Shown piece by piece: positions 24,948-34,700 of a stretch of 60,033 nucleotides of DNA. This stretch comes from an uncultured Bacteroidales bacterium. Its GTDB lineage: Bacteria; Bacteroidota; Bacteroidia; Bacteroidales; Paludibacteraceae. The first letter of the stretch is position 1, and each line of letters opens with the position of its first letter. A model generated the notes under the pieces. It did not search any database, was not told where the DNA came from, and saw only the letters and a list, made by a program, of their open reading frames with translations. The stretch lies in contig CACZZL010000011.1 of assembly GCA_902785605.1 (NCBI GenBank), positions 1 to 60,033 of the forward strand, given 5' to 3'. Position numbers and translations under genes: made by a program.

Positions 24948-27168
24948 CCAGTTTGGCGTGTGTGAGTAGCAGCGTCTTGGTGCCTTGTGTGTCGAACGCT
25001 ATCTCTATCTTGTCGTTTTCTGTCACTTCATCGCGATAAATGCGGTTGACAGTCCCTTGTCCGAACACACGGTGACTCACGCGGTCACCTGCTTTCCAGT
25101 CGGACTCCAGTTGTGTGGTCGGACCGGTTTTGGGTGCGACTGGAGTGGAGAAAACAGGTTTCCTGGGAAAACTGGGAATACCAGGTTCACTAGGACGACT
25201 ATACTGATGGCTGGCGGCTGATTGCTGAAGGCTAAAATACTGCCTGTCTATATCTTTTAAGAACCGGCTTGGTGAGGCAAACGAGAATGAACCGTTGCGG
25301 AAACGTTGCTTAGCGAACGATAGGTGACATTGTTCCATCGCCCTCGTGACGGCTACGTATAACAACCGCCGTTCTTCTTCTATCTCTTGCGGGCGCTCGG
25401 CGAACTGCGACGGGAATAGGTTTTCTTCCATTCCCACGATGAAAACAACAGGAAACTCCAATCCCTTGGCAGCATGTACAGTCATCAGAGTCACACGTTC
25501 GGTGGTATCCTCTAAGTGCTCGTCCTGATCGGTCAGCAGACTCACCTCGCTCAAGAAATCGCTGATGGGGGTGTAGTCGATACCTTCGTTCTGCCGCTGT
25601 GCTACGAACTCACGAATGGCGTTCAGTAACTCTTGTACGTTCTGCGCACGGTCAATACCCTCTTGTGTCAGATCTGTTGCCAAGGCAGTCATCACACCGG
25701 AAGTGCGGAGCACTGTTTCGGCAAATTGGAACGCGTCCATCGTATCGCTCTGCTCATGAAAAGTATCGATGAGACCGGCGAAAGTTTGCATTTTCTTCTT
25801 CGTTCCGGCATTAACTTCCAGACCTGTCTCTTCGGGGGCACGCATCACATCCAGATAACTCCGGTGATGCTCGGTTGCGTTCACCGCTACCTTCTTCATC
25901 GTCGTCTCTCCGATGCCACGTCCCGGGAAGCCGACGATGCGCAGCAGGGCTTCGTTGTCACGCCCGTTCACTGCCAAGCGGAAATAGCCTAAGGCATCTT
26001 TGATCTCCTTGCGCTGATAGAACGATGTGCCGCCGTAGATGCGGTAGGGGATATTGAGTTTACGCAACTCGCCTTCTATTACCCGGCTTTGTGCATTGGT
26101 GCGGTATAATACTGCGAATGAGTTGTATCCTTTGTGCCGCATTTTCTGAATATGCGTCGCCACACCAAGTGCCTCCGTTCGGTCGTCCATGTACGCCTGT
26201 AGTGTTAGCGGTTGACCTTGCTCTTTTTTTGAATAAACGGTTTTCTCTATTTGGTTGATGTTTTTGTGAATGAGCGAATTGGCAGCATTGACGATGTTCT
26301 GCGTGGAGCGGTAGTTCTGCTCCAATTTGAATAAACGCGCTTGCGGATAGACTTGTCTGAAATTGAGAATGTTACGAATGTCTGCACCGCGGAATGAGTA
26401 TATCGACTGCGCGTCATCACCTACTACGCAGATGTTGTTCTGCGGTTCGGCAAACCGTTTAACAAGTAGGAACTGGATATAGTTCGTGTCCTGATACTCA
26501 TCGACCAAGATATACTGAAACTGCTGTTGGTACCGTTCGCGCACCTCGGGGCTGATGTTCAATAGACGGAGCATGTTAATCAACAGATCATCAAAGTCCA
26601 TTGCATTGGTCGCTTTTAGCCGCGCTTGGTATAGTGCATAAACTGTAGGCAGTTCGTACAGCCGCATCTCGCGATCCTCACGCAATAATTGGCTATTTTT
26701 TTCGTATTCATCGGGAGAAATGCCTCGGTTCTTGGCTATGGAGATACGGCTATATACCGCTGCCGGTTTGTAGATTTTTTCGTCTAATCCGTGCTCTTTG
26801 CAAATCGCTTTAAGAACCGATTTGGTATCGGTGGTGTCATAAATACTGAAATCGCGTGTGAAACCTAACAAATCTGCGTACGGGCGTATGAGACGCGTGC
26901 ACACGCTATGAAACGTACCCATCACAAGGTAGCGAGCATCTTCGCCCACCAACTTCTGAATGCGCTCTTTCATCTCCCGTGCCGCTTTGTTGGTGAACGT
27001 TAACGCCATGATGCGCCCAGCCGGCACACCTTGTGACAGCAGGTATGCGACGCGGTATGTCAGCACGCGTGTCTTACCGGATCCGGCTCCCGCCACAATG
27101 AGCGAAGCTCCTTCGGTATATGTCACCGCCTCTCGCTGAGACGGATTTAATCCTTCCAAAAAATCCAT
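24931..27168 (-). CDS. pcrA: PcrA/UvrD-type superfamily 1 DNA helicase
   Basis: A 745-residue 3'-5' helicase for nucleotide excision repair and replication-conflict relief. ATG 27168 gives MDFLEGLNPSQREAV; the upstream extension to 27327 crosses the promoter. Motifs: AGAGSGKTRVLTYR, ILVDEYQDTNYIQ, VVGDDAQSIYSFRGAD, TVHAAKGLEFPVVF, YVAVTRA. The tail AGDRVSHRVFGQGTV is the Tudor-like domain that binds RNA polymerase in PcrA. The linker between helicase core and this domain is largely made of a 9-bp and a 7-bp tandem array (25154-25239), plausible because that linker is disordered in the family. Confidence 0.95.
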   Translation of the reverse strand: MDFLEGLNPSQREAVTYTEGASLIVAGAGSGKTRVLTYRVAYLLSQGVPAGRIMALTFTNKAAREMKERIQKLVGEDARYLVMGTFHSVCTRLIRPYADLLGFTRDFSIYDTTDTKSVLKAICKEHGLDEKIYKPAAVYSRISIAKNRGISPDEYEKNSQLLREDREMRLYELPTVYALYQARLKATNAMDFDDLLINMLRLLNISPEVRERYQQQFQYILVDEYQDTNYIQFLLVKRFAEPQNNICVVGDDAQSIYSFRGADIRNILNFRQVYPQARLFKLEQNYRSTQNIVNAANSLIHKNINQIEKTVYSKKEQGQPLTLQAYMDDRTEALGVATHIQKMRHKGYNSFAVLYRTNAQSRVIEGELRKLNIPYRIYGGTSFYQRKEIKDALGYFRLAVNGRDNEALLRIVGFPGRGIGETTMKKVAVNATEHHRSYLDVMRAPEETGLEVNAGTKKKMQTFAGLIDTFHEQSDTMDAFQFAETVLRTSGVMTALATDLTQEGIDRAQNVQELLNAIREFVAQRQNEGIDYTPISDFLSEVSLLTDQDEHLEDTTERVTLMTVHAAKGLEFPVVFIVGMEENLFPSQFAERPQEIEEERRLLYVAVTRAMEQCHLSFAKQRFRNGSFSFASPSRFLKDIDRQYFSLQQSAASHQYSRPSEPGIPSFPRKPVFSTPVAPKTGPTTQLESDWKAGDRVSHRVFGQGTVNRIYRDEVTENDKIEIAFDTQGTKTLLLTHAKLERIEN
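25154..25198. repeat. Five 9-bp CAGG/CTGG/CTAGG-type units in the pcrA linker
   Basis: 9-mers begin at 25154, 25163, 25172, 25181 and 25190. On the minus strand they encode SEPGIPSFPRKP with a 3-residue period. Confidence 0.85.
25205..25239. repeat. 7-bp units next to the 9-bp array in pcrA
   Basis: TGATGGC, TGGCGGC, TGATTGC, TGAAGGC and a decayed fifth unit, in register. They encode FSLQQSAASHQY just before the 9-bp-derived segment. Confidence 0.8.
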
Positions 27169-27176
27169 ACGGACTG

Positions 27177-27207
27177 CAAAATTACAACAATTTTTGCATA
27201 TACGCAA
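27177..27207 (-). promoter_or_regulatory. pcrA: Promoter of pcrA
   Basis: On the minus strand TTGCGTAT (27207-27200), 15-base spacer, TAATTTTG (27184-27177). Only 8 bases then remain to the ATG, so the leader is very short or absent. Confidence 0.8.
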
Positions 27208-27254
27208 ATTTATATGCATTTTTTGACGACTTTTGTGGAAAATGAAAAATAAAT

Positions 27255-27285
27255 TTGCACATGTCATTTTTTTTTTGTACCTTTG
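27255..27285 (+). promoter_or_regulatory. uxaB: Promoter of uxaBA
   Basis: TTGCACAT (27255-27262), 15-base spacer with a T run, TACCTTTG (27278-27285), then CACC. About 60 bases of AT-rich leader follow. Confidence 0.85.
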
Positions 27286-27346
27286 CACCGCAAAGGTTTG
27301 CGAACAAGAGAAACAATAAATAAACATTTAATAAAATCTAAGCATT

Positions 27347-28834
27347 ATGGCAAAAAAAGCATTGAACAAGTGGACCGCGCCGAAGAGCGTAGCGCCCGAG
27401 AAAATCATCCAGTTTGGTGAAGGTAACTTCCTCCGCGCATTCGTGGACTGGATTGTATGGAACATGAACGCCAAGACGAACTTCAACGGTTCGGTGGCAG
27501 TAGTTCAGCCGATTGACAAGGGTATGGTAGAGTGGCTCAACGGTCAGGACTGCCTGTATCATGTTAACCTGCAAGGTCGTCTGGATGGTAAAGCCGTTAA
27601 CTCGCTTGAGCGTATTGATGTCATCAGCCGTGCCCTCAATCCCTATACACAGAACTGGGCATACATGGCACTCGCAGAGCAGCCGGAGATTCGTTTTGTT
27701 ATCTCCAATACCACTGAGGCAGGTATCACGTTTGATCCGAGCTGTAAGTTCGCTGATGCACCGGCAAGTTCGTATCCGGGCAAGTTGGTTCAGCTGTTGT
27801 TCCGTCGTTATAAGACCTTCAACGGTGACCCGACCAAGGGTTTGATCTTCATGCCGTGCGAGCTGATCTTCCTCAACGGACACCACCTCAAAGACTGCAT
27901 CCGCAAGTATATCGAGTTGTGGAAAGATGATTTCGGAGCTGACTATGCCGGTTTCAAAGAGTGGTTTGAGAAATACAACTACGTGTGCGCTACCCTCGTG
28001 GACCGTATCGTGCCGGGCTTCCCGCGTAAAGATATCGCTGAGATTCAGGAGAAAGTGGGCTACAACGACAACCTCGTTGTACAAGCTGAGATATTCCACC
28101 TCTGGGTGATCGAGAAACCGGAGAACATGTCGATCGAGGAGCTCGAGGCAGAGTTTCCTGCTAACAAAGCCGGTCTGAACGTGCTGATTGCAGAGAGCGA
28201 GAAACCTTACCACGAGCGCAAAGTGACGCTGCTCAACGGCCCGCACACTGTCCTCAGTCCTGTCACTTACCTCAGTGGTGTGAACATCGTTCGCGATGCT
28301 TGCAACCATGAGGTTTTGGGTAAGTACATTCACAAAGTGATGTTCGATGAGTTGCTCGAGACTCTCAACTTGCCGAAGGACGAACTGAAAGCTTATGGCG
28401 AGAGCGTATTGGAGCGTTTTAACAACCCGTATGTGGATCACGCTGTGACCAGCATCATGCTTAACTCGTTCCCGAAATTCGAGACGCGCGATCTGCCGGG
28501 CTTGAAGGTTTATCTGGAGCGTAAAGGCGAACTGCCGAAGGGTTTGGTACTCGGTTTGGCTGCTATCATCACATATTACAAGGGTGGTACCCGCGCAGAC
28601 GGTGCACCGATTCAACCGAACGATGCACAAGAGATCATGGACCTGCTCGCACAACTCTGGGCTACCGGTGATCACCGCAAAGTGGCAGAAGGTGTGCTTG
28701 GTGCTACCGACATCATCTGGAAAGAGAGCAAAGAGGACCTCAATAAGATCCCGGGGCTGACTGATATGGTTGTTAAATTCCTCGATGAAATCGAAGCAAA
28801 AGGTATGTTAGAAACCGTTAAAACGATTCTCTAA
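27347..28834 (+). CDS. uxaB: Tagaturonate reductase (altronate oxidoreductase)
   Basis: A 495-residue long-chain mannitol-dehydrogenase-family enzyme that reduces tagaturonate to altronate with NADH. IIQFGEGNFLRAFVDW is the nucleotide-binding start of UxaB, and VISNTTEAGITF, MPCELIFLNGHHLKD and LLNGPHTVLSPVTYLSG are typical; the Lys-containing stretch VTLLNG is the catalytic region in the family. Followed after 1 base by uxaA, giving two successive steps in galacturonate breakdown. uxaC and the KDG enzymes are not in the window. Confidence 0.93.
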   Translation: MAKKALNKWTAPKSVAPEKIIQFGEGNFLRAFVDWIVWNMNAKTNFNGSVAVVQPIDKGMVEWLNGQDCLYHVNLQGRLDGKAVNSLERIDVISRALNPYTQNWAYMALAEQPEIRFVISNTTEAGITFDPSCKFADAPASSYPGKLVQLLFRRYKTFNGDPTKGLIFMPCELIFLNGHHLKDCIRKYIELWKDDFGADYAGFKEWFEKYNYVCATLVDRIVPGFPRKDIAEIQEKVGYNDNLVVQAEIFHLWVIEKPENMSIEELEAEFPANKAGLNVLIAESEKPYHERKVTLLNGPHTVLSPVTYLSGVNIVRDACNHEVLGKYIHKVMFDELLETLNLPKDELKAYGESVLERFNNPYVDHAVTSIMLNSFPKFETRDLPGLKVYLERKGELPKGLVLGLAAIITYYKGGTRADGAPIQPNDAQEIMDLLAQLWATGDHRKVAEGVLGATDIIWKESKEDLNKIPGLTDMVVKFLDEIEAKGMLETVKTIL

Positions 28835-28835
28835 T

Positions 28836-30317
28836 ATGACGAATATTCTTAAAATCAATCCTGCCGACAATGTGGTTGTAGCGATACAGCCGCAGTCGGC
28901 AGGAGCCGTAATAGAAGTAGACGGTAAAGCCATTACCGTACTTGAAGATGTTCCGGCAGGCCATAAGATAGCTATCAAAGACCTGGCAGAGGGTGAGAAC
29001 GTTATCAAATACGGATTCCCGATTGGTCATGCACGTGAAGCAAAGAAAGCCGGCAGTTGGATGAATGAGAATAATATCAAAACGAATCTTGCCGGACTGC
29101 TCGAATATGAGTATCATCCCAAGGATGTAGTGCTGAATATTCCCGATGAATCCAGAACTTTTATGGGGTATCGCCGCAAAGACGGTCAAGTCGGTATCCG
29201 TAACGAAGTGTGGATCATTCCGACGGTGGGTTGCGTGAATGGAATCATACAGAAGTGTGCAGAGCGTCTGCGTAGGGAGACAGGATCGGACAATATCTTC
29301 GCCTTTACGCATAACTACGGATGCTCACAACTTGGAGACGACCACGAGAATACGAAAAAGATTCTGCGTGATATGATTCACCATCCGAATGCAGGTGCGA
29401 TACTCGTTGTCAGCCTTGGATGTGAGAACAACCAACCGGATGTGTTCAAAGAATTCTGCGGTGAAATCGATGAAGATCGCGTTAAGTTTGTCGTAACGCA
29501 GAAGATTCAAGGCGATGAAGTGGAGTACTGTATGCCTATTCTGCGTGACCTATATGACAAAACGCAACAAGACGAGCGTGTGGCAGTGCCGTTGAGCGAA
29601 CTGCGTGTGGGCCTGAAATGCGGTGGCTCGGACGGATTCAGCGGTATTACTGCTAACCCGCTTCTTGGTTGCTTAAGTGACTGGTTGGTTGCACAGGGAG
29701 GAACGACCGTACTGACCGAAGTGCCGGAGATGTTCGGCGCAGAGACGATACTGATGGACCGTTGCGCGAACAAAGATCTGTTCGATCAAACCGTGCATCT
29801 AATCAATGATTTCAAAGACTATTTTCTATCGCACGGTGAGCCTGTCGGCGAGAATCCGAGTCCGGGTAATAAAGCCGGCGGTATATCGACACTCGAGGAC
29901 AAAGCGCTTGGTTGTACGCAGAAATGCGGTGCTTCGCTCGTGCGCGGTGTGATGGCATATGGTGAACGTTTGCAAGTGAAGGGGCTTAACCTGTTGTCTG
30001 CGCCGGGTAATGACCTTGTGGCTTCGACGGCACTGGCTTCCTGCGGATGTCATATGGTGCTCTTTACAACCGGTCGCGGTACACCGTTTGGTACCTATGT
30101 GCCGACGATGAAGATTTCCACCAATTCGAACTTGTATCACAACAAACCGAACTGGATAGATTTCAATGCCGGTGTGATAGCAGAAGGCGAGCCGATGGAG
30201 CAGGTGGCTAAGCGCTTCGCGGAATTCGTGATCGAAGTAGCCAACGGTGCGAAGACGAATAACGAGAAGAACGGCTATCACGAGATAGCTATCTTCAAGA
30301 ACGGCGTCACGCTGTAA
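28836..30317 (+). CDS. uxaA: Altronate dehydratase
   Basis: A 493-residue enzyme dehydrating altronate to 2-keto-3-deoxygluconate. The short SAF-type N-terminal domain (GHKIAIKDLAEGENVIKYG, about residues 40-60) and the large UxaA domain (GYRRKDGQVGIRNEVW, HNYGCSQLGDDHENT, VSLGCENNQ, LKCGGSDGFSGITANP) are both present in one chain as in E. coli. It needs Fe2+. Cotranscribed with uxaB; a hairpin terminator follows. Confidence 0.95.
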   Translation: MTNILKINPADNVVVAIQPQSAGAVIEVDGKAITVLEDVPAGHKIAIKDLAEGENVIKYGFPIGHAREAKKAGSWMNENNIKTNLAGLLEYEYHPKDVVLNIPDESRTFMGYRRKDGQVGIRNEVWIIPTVGCVNGIIQKCAERLRRETGSDNIFAFTHNYGCSQLGDDHENTKKILRDMIHHPNAGAILVVSLGCENNQPDVFKEFCGEIDEDRVKFVVTQKIQGDEVEYCMPILRDLYDKTQQDERVAVPLSELRVGLKCGGSDGFSGITANPLLGCLSDWLVAQGGTTVLTEVPEMFGAETILMDRCANKDLFDQTVHLINDFKDYFLSHGEPVGENPSPGNKAGGISTLEDKALGCTQKCGASLVRGVMAYGERLQVKGLNLLSAPGNDLVASTALASCGCHMVLFTTGRGTPFGTYVPTMKISTNSNLYHNKPNWIDFNAGVIAEGEPMEQVAKRFAEFVIEVANGAKTNNEKNGYHEIAIFKNGVTL

Positions 30318-30340
30318 TTCAAACAACGTAGTTGTTTATA

Positions 30341-30366
30341 GAACATCCGTTTCTGCGGGTGTTCTT
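30341..30366 (+). terminator. uxaA: Terminator after uxaA
   Basis: GAACATCCG pairs with CGGGTGTTC (with G-T pairs) and is followed by a short T run. A second small hairpin AAACAAC/GTTGTTT lies just upstream (30321-30337). Confidence 0.7.
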
Positions 30367-30428
30367 TATGATTTTGTTGACTGATGTTTGCAAAAGAAAT
30401 ATTTTTTGTGCATTTTATCAATTTTTTC

Positions 30429-30459
30429 TTGCATATATTCCTTTTTTTTTGTAATTTTG
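30429..30459 (+). promoter_or_regulatory. Promoter of the DUF4105 gene
   Basis: TTGCATAT (30429-30436), 15-base spacer with a T run, TAATTTTG (30452-30459), then CGCC. Confidence 0.85.
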
Positions 30460-30481
30460 CGCCGTTTTTTTTAAGGTACAA

Positions 30482-31702
30482 ATGCGCATACGCCTGAACA
30501 TATTATCCGTTTTGCTCTTTTTCTCCATGCTCGCATGGGGGCAAGGACCTGCTTTGTCTGTGGAGGAGAGTAATGAGCAAACGGGCTTCAATGACACCAT
30601 CAACCGACAAGCAGAGGATTTTGTGACAGTGAGTTTGTTGGTGTGTGAACCGTATGAAGTGCTGTACTCGTCTCTTGGGCATGCCGCACTGCGTTTGCAG
30701 TGTCCGGTGTATGATCTGGACTATGTTTTCTCGTATGAAGGCGAAAATGTACGCGCGAAGATGTGGACGTACCTGCGCGGAGATCTCAAAATGGGCATGT
30801 ATGCCTTCCCGACGGAAGTGTTCTTGGCTATGTATGACCAGCTGGGACGCGGTGTGACAGAGTATAAGATCAACCTGTCTCCGGAGCAAGAGCAGCAGTT
30901 GTGGAAAAGGATGGATGAGATGCAGACGGCGGGAATGACACTGCCGTATGACTATTTCAAACGCGGCTGCGCCAAATCGGTGGTAATGGTGATCCGTCAA
31001 GTGGTTGGACCGAGTGGTATTCACTATGCGCCCTGGTCGAAGAAATATACTGACCATACAATTCGTGAGTTGGTGCGCGACTATATCACCACGGCACCGT
31101 GGACGGAGTTCTTCCTCTATTTCATGATTGGTACGGAAGCAGAGCAACCGATGAGTTGCGAGCAGAAACTGATCGTACCGACTGATTTGGTGGAAGTGTG
31201 GCAACAAGCGACCTTTGATAACGGACTGCCGGTGCTGGCGAGCGAAGGCAAAGAGCTGGTGCACGGCACATGGCAACCGAAACGGACTGTCTTTACGCCG
31301 TTCCTGCTATCTTTGATTGTGTTGCTGCTGGCTATCGGTGCATTGTGCGCGAAGGATGCTCATTCGCGCGCCTGGCGTGTGGCGGGAGATGTCGTGGACA
31401 GCATCGTGATGACGATTGTTACCGGGTTAGGGATGCTGATGACGTATCTGGTTTGTTTCTCCTCTCTGCCGTGTACGAGTTGGAACTGGTTGATCATTCC
31501 GTTCAATGTGTTGCCGGCTTTGGCATGGTTTTTGCGCCGTTACTGGGCGATCCCGTATGCTGTCATCCTTGTTGTCTGGTGTGCCGTCATGATCGGTATG
31601 CTTCTCTGGGGTCATGTCCTCGTGGATTGGCCGCATATCCTCTTGGCACTGGCGTTCGCCATAACGCTTGTGAGACAGAAATGGATTGAGAAAAAACAAT
31701 AA
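30482..31702 (+). CDS. DUF4105 membrane protein
   Basis: A 406-residue envelope protein. A signal peptide (to about 21) is followed by a DUF4105 domain (LLVCEPYEVLYSSLGHAALRLQ, WTYLRGDLKMGMYAFPTEVF, LPYDYFKRGCAKSV), in which His and Cys residues recall NlpC/P60-like or lipoprotein N-acyltransferase-like peptidase folds, then five or six membrane helices (about residues 270-400). Reaction unknown. Own promoter; only 26 bases separate it from the large surface-protein gene, so the two may be cotranscribed. Confidence 0.85.
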   Translation: MRIRLNILSVLLFFSMLAWGQGPALSVEESNEQTGFNDTINRQAEDFVTVSLLVCEPYEVLYSSLGHAALRLQCPVYDLDYVFSYEGENVRAKMWTYLRGDLKMGMYAFPTEVFLAMYDQLGRGVTEYKINLSPEQEQQLWKRMDEMQTAGMTLPYDYFKRGCAKSVVMVIRQVVGPSGIHYAPWSKKYTDHTIRELVRDYITTAPWTEFFLYFMIGTEAEQPMSCEQKLIVPTDLVEVWQQATFDNGLPVLASEGKELVHGTWQPKRTVFTPFLLSLIVLLLAIGALCAKDAHSRAWRVAGDVVDSIVMTIVTGLGMLMTYLVCFSSLPCTSWNWLIIPFNVLPALAWFLRRYWAIPYAVILVVWCAVMIGMLLWGHVLVDWPHILLALAFAITLVRQKWIEKKQ

Positions 31703-31728
31703 AAATAAACATAAAAAAACAAAATGTG

Positions 31729-34700
31729 ATGAGAAAATTAGTTGTTAGATTTTTGATGTTGCTGTTTGTTCTCGGGATGAGCACAACAGCGTGGGCCGGA
31801 GGTTTACTTAATCAACTTGATGAAGATCAACGTCGGGAGATTATGGCTGCCCTGACAGCCAATCCTAAGTATAATGCGCAATTGACGGGTATGCCTTCTA
31901 CCACAGGTAGCGGATTTGTATATGTGACTACCGATGAATCCGAACCATTTGAAAATACTTATGAGGAGGGAAAAAGCAATGTTAAAACGAATGGTTTGAA
32001 TATTTCCATGCGCGGAATGTCTGAGTTTCAGGTATATATGTACGCTTGGGCAAAACCGGCTCCGGGATATTTTTTCACCGGCTGGTCTTTTACTCCGGAT
32101 GGAACGGATATTCATGACATGGAAGAGGATGGCGTACGTGAGAGATTAACTAGAAAGTACGATGTGTCAACGGATTCGAATGAGGTTGCGAACTACACTA
32201 TTTATGGTACTTTTGAACCGATACGTATGACCGATTATGTTATCACTGGTAGTAATTCAACAGACAATAGTGGTGAATGCTCTCAATCTGTTGTAATTGC
32301 ACTTTACGGCGAAGCAGAGGATATAGATGCTGAGGATTTTAAAGTTCCGCAAGTAACTAAAAAAGCAGGTACTAATGGCGCTTGGGAAGTAACAGAATGG
32401 GATTATGACGAAACAAATTCCGGAAAAGTAACTGTTAAGGTGAAATTTACAGCACCGGATGATGCTCCGGCTGAATATGCGGCTAATCTTGTCTTGGAAA
32501 CAAAAGCAGATATCCGGATGAATGTGTATCTTAATGCACGTACAGCATTAAGTAGTGATTATGATATTTCGCTGTACGATGGAAAAAACTATGTAAAAGC
32601 CATTGATTGGTCTGAATTGGCAACAGAAGATTTGACCGGATATACAAACCCGATTGTGAAATTAAATAGCAATTATTCTTCTCTGGTTACTATTACCAAA
32701 GATATTACATTAGACTTAAACGGTTATTCATTAAGCACATTGGCAGTCAGTGATAATACGAACGTGACGTTGGCGTATAGTGCATTTGGTGGTGAGATTA
32801 CCGATGAAATCACTGTCAATGGTAAATTAGTCCTTAACGGCGGTAAGATTAGTGCTGCATTAATCAATTACGGTACGTTAGAACAGAACGGTGCTACCAT
32901 CACAGGCAGTGTAACCAATAACGGCACTATGACTACTACGGACGGTGTGCTTACGGCTACGTTGAACTCGAATGCTACACTGATACTGAACGGTGGTGCG
33001 TTTAATACTACCAATGCAGTCGCTATTATGGTAAATAGCGGTAGTGCAACTATCCGTAAGGGAACAATCTCTGGTGCCGATTATGGTCTTCAAGTCGATG
33101 CAACAGGTACTGCTACTGTGGAAAAACTTGCGATTATAGATGGTGGTACAAAGGCGTTGAATTGTATTTCGGGCGGTACGTTGACTGTAAATTGCGGAAA
33201 GTTTGCTGATCCTAACAAACTGAATGATGGCACAATTGATTTTGTATCCGCTTATTTCCAAGCGAATGAGAGTGAACTGAGTATCGTGAGTGGGAAAGCA
33301 ATATGGCGCAATACGTCAGGTGCAGAGTTCCGCGACGGGTACAAGTTCTTTTCCGGAGATTGGAATGATGCAAAGACGGCAGGTGTGAGTGTATGTCATA
33401 TCGGCTCTACGTCATATGCTACATTAGAAGATGCGTTGGCTTTTGCAAACACAACAAATGAGCATTTGACCATTGTGATGGATAACGATTACACATTGCC
33501 TGCAGGATATTATACTTTGCCTGAGAATGCAATTCTACTTATCCCACGCAATGACACACAAGACTCTGAAACAGAGGTCGTTAACCGTATGTATGACTTG
33601 GGTTCTGATTTGACCGATAGTGCTATCAAACCGTCTATGCACCGCAGATTAATTTTCGAAAGCGGAGTAAATATGGATGTTTATGGGACGATTGAGGTTG
33701 CCGGATCTCAGTATAGTTATGGAGGCGTATATACCGGTGCCGCATGTGGTACGCATGGATTGCTCCAGATGAACAAAGGAAGTCACATGACACTGCAAGA
33801 CCGTTCTGTGCTTCGCGCTTGGGGCTTTATAACCGGTGATATAGCATCCGCAGATGATCAAAAGCATGTGCCGATGGGAGAGATAGATGCACGTCGCGGT
33901 TCTACTGTACATGAACTCTTCCAAATGGGAGATTGGGGATCTGCCATGAATGCTGGTATGGGACTTATACTTGGTACTGATTTGTTCCCTTTGAATACCT
34001 ATTTCATTCAAAATATTGAGGTGCCTGTTAAATATCATCCTGGAGCTATTTTGTCAACAGCAACTACAGTGCGTGAGAAAGGGCTCGGTATCCAAGTGAT
34101 GATGTCGGCTGATGATATAAAAATCATTGGTGTATCCAGTGGAGAACCTGCTATGTTCTCAATGGATGAGATGGCTGACGCGGAAAATACATGGGTGCGC
34201 AAATGGTACGATGCATCAACAGACCAGCAGGTGTATGATATTAATAGTGGTGCGCATGTGGGGCAGTTGATCATTCCACTGGTAAGCTCTCCGTTATTCC
34301 CTATGGTGCCGGGACTGTTAGGAGTAGATGTTCCTAAAGAGATGGTTCCTACAGAAGTTGTATTGAATAGTAGCCAATATAATTTGCCTCTTACCAATAA
34401 CTTCAAGTTACACCTATTGTCCGGAGAATTAGACTTTACACAAAATACGGAGTTGTTACCGGGTTGTGAAGTAGAGATTGATAAAGAGGCTACGGTTTAT
34501 ATATCCAAGAACCCTAACTTTAATAGTGGCGATTTGTATGTTTTTGACTGGCAAGATTGGTCGGATAATGCAGAGGGAGAATTTGCTCGCTTAGTCTCTT
34601 ATACTCCATTGTTTAATGGTCAGCCAACGACTCGTGTAGTAGATGACAATGAAGGAATTGGGAGTGCAAAGATAAATGTGCATGGCGCTTTTGAAACCCG

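Noticed and set aside
27338-28675. 445-aa antisense frame over uxaB
   Set aside because: Lies wholly opposite a clear, complete uxaB; no family motif and Cys/His-rich odd composition. A by-product of codon bias, like the long antisense frames over feoB (4499-5422), the hybrid regulator (11773-12684), the surface protein (37396-38313) and the DUF6242 gene (49451-50710).
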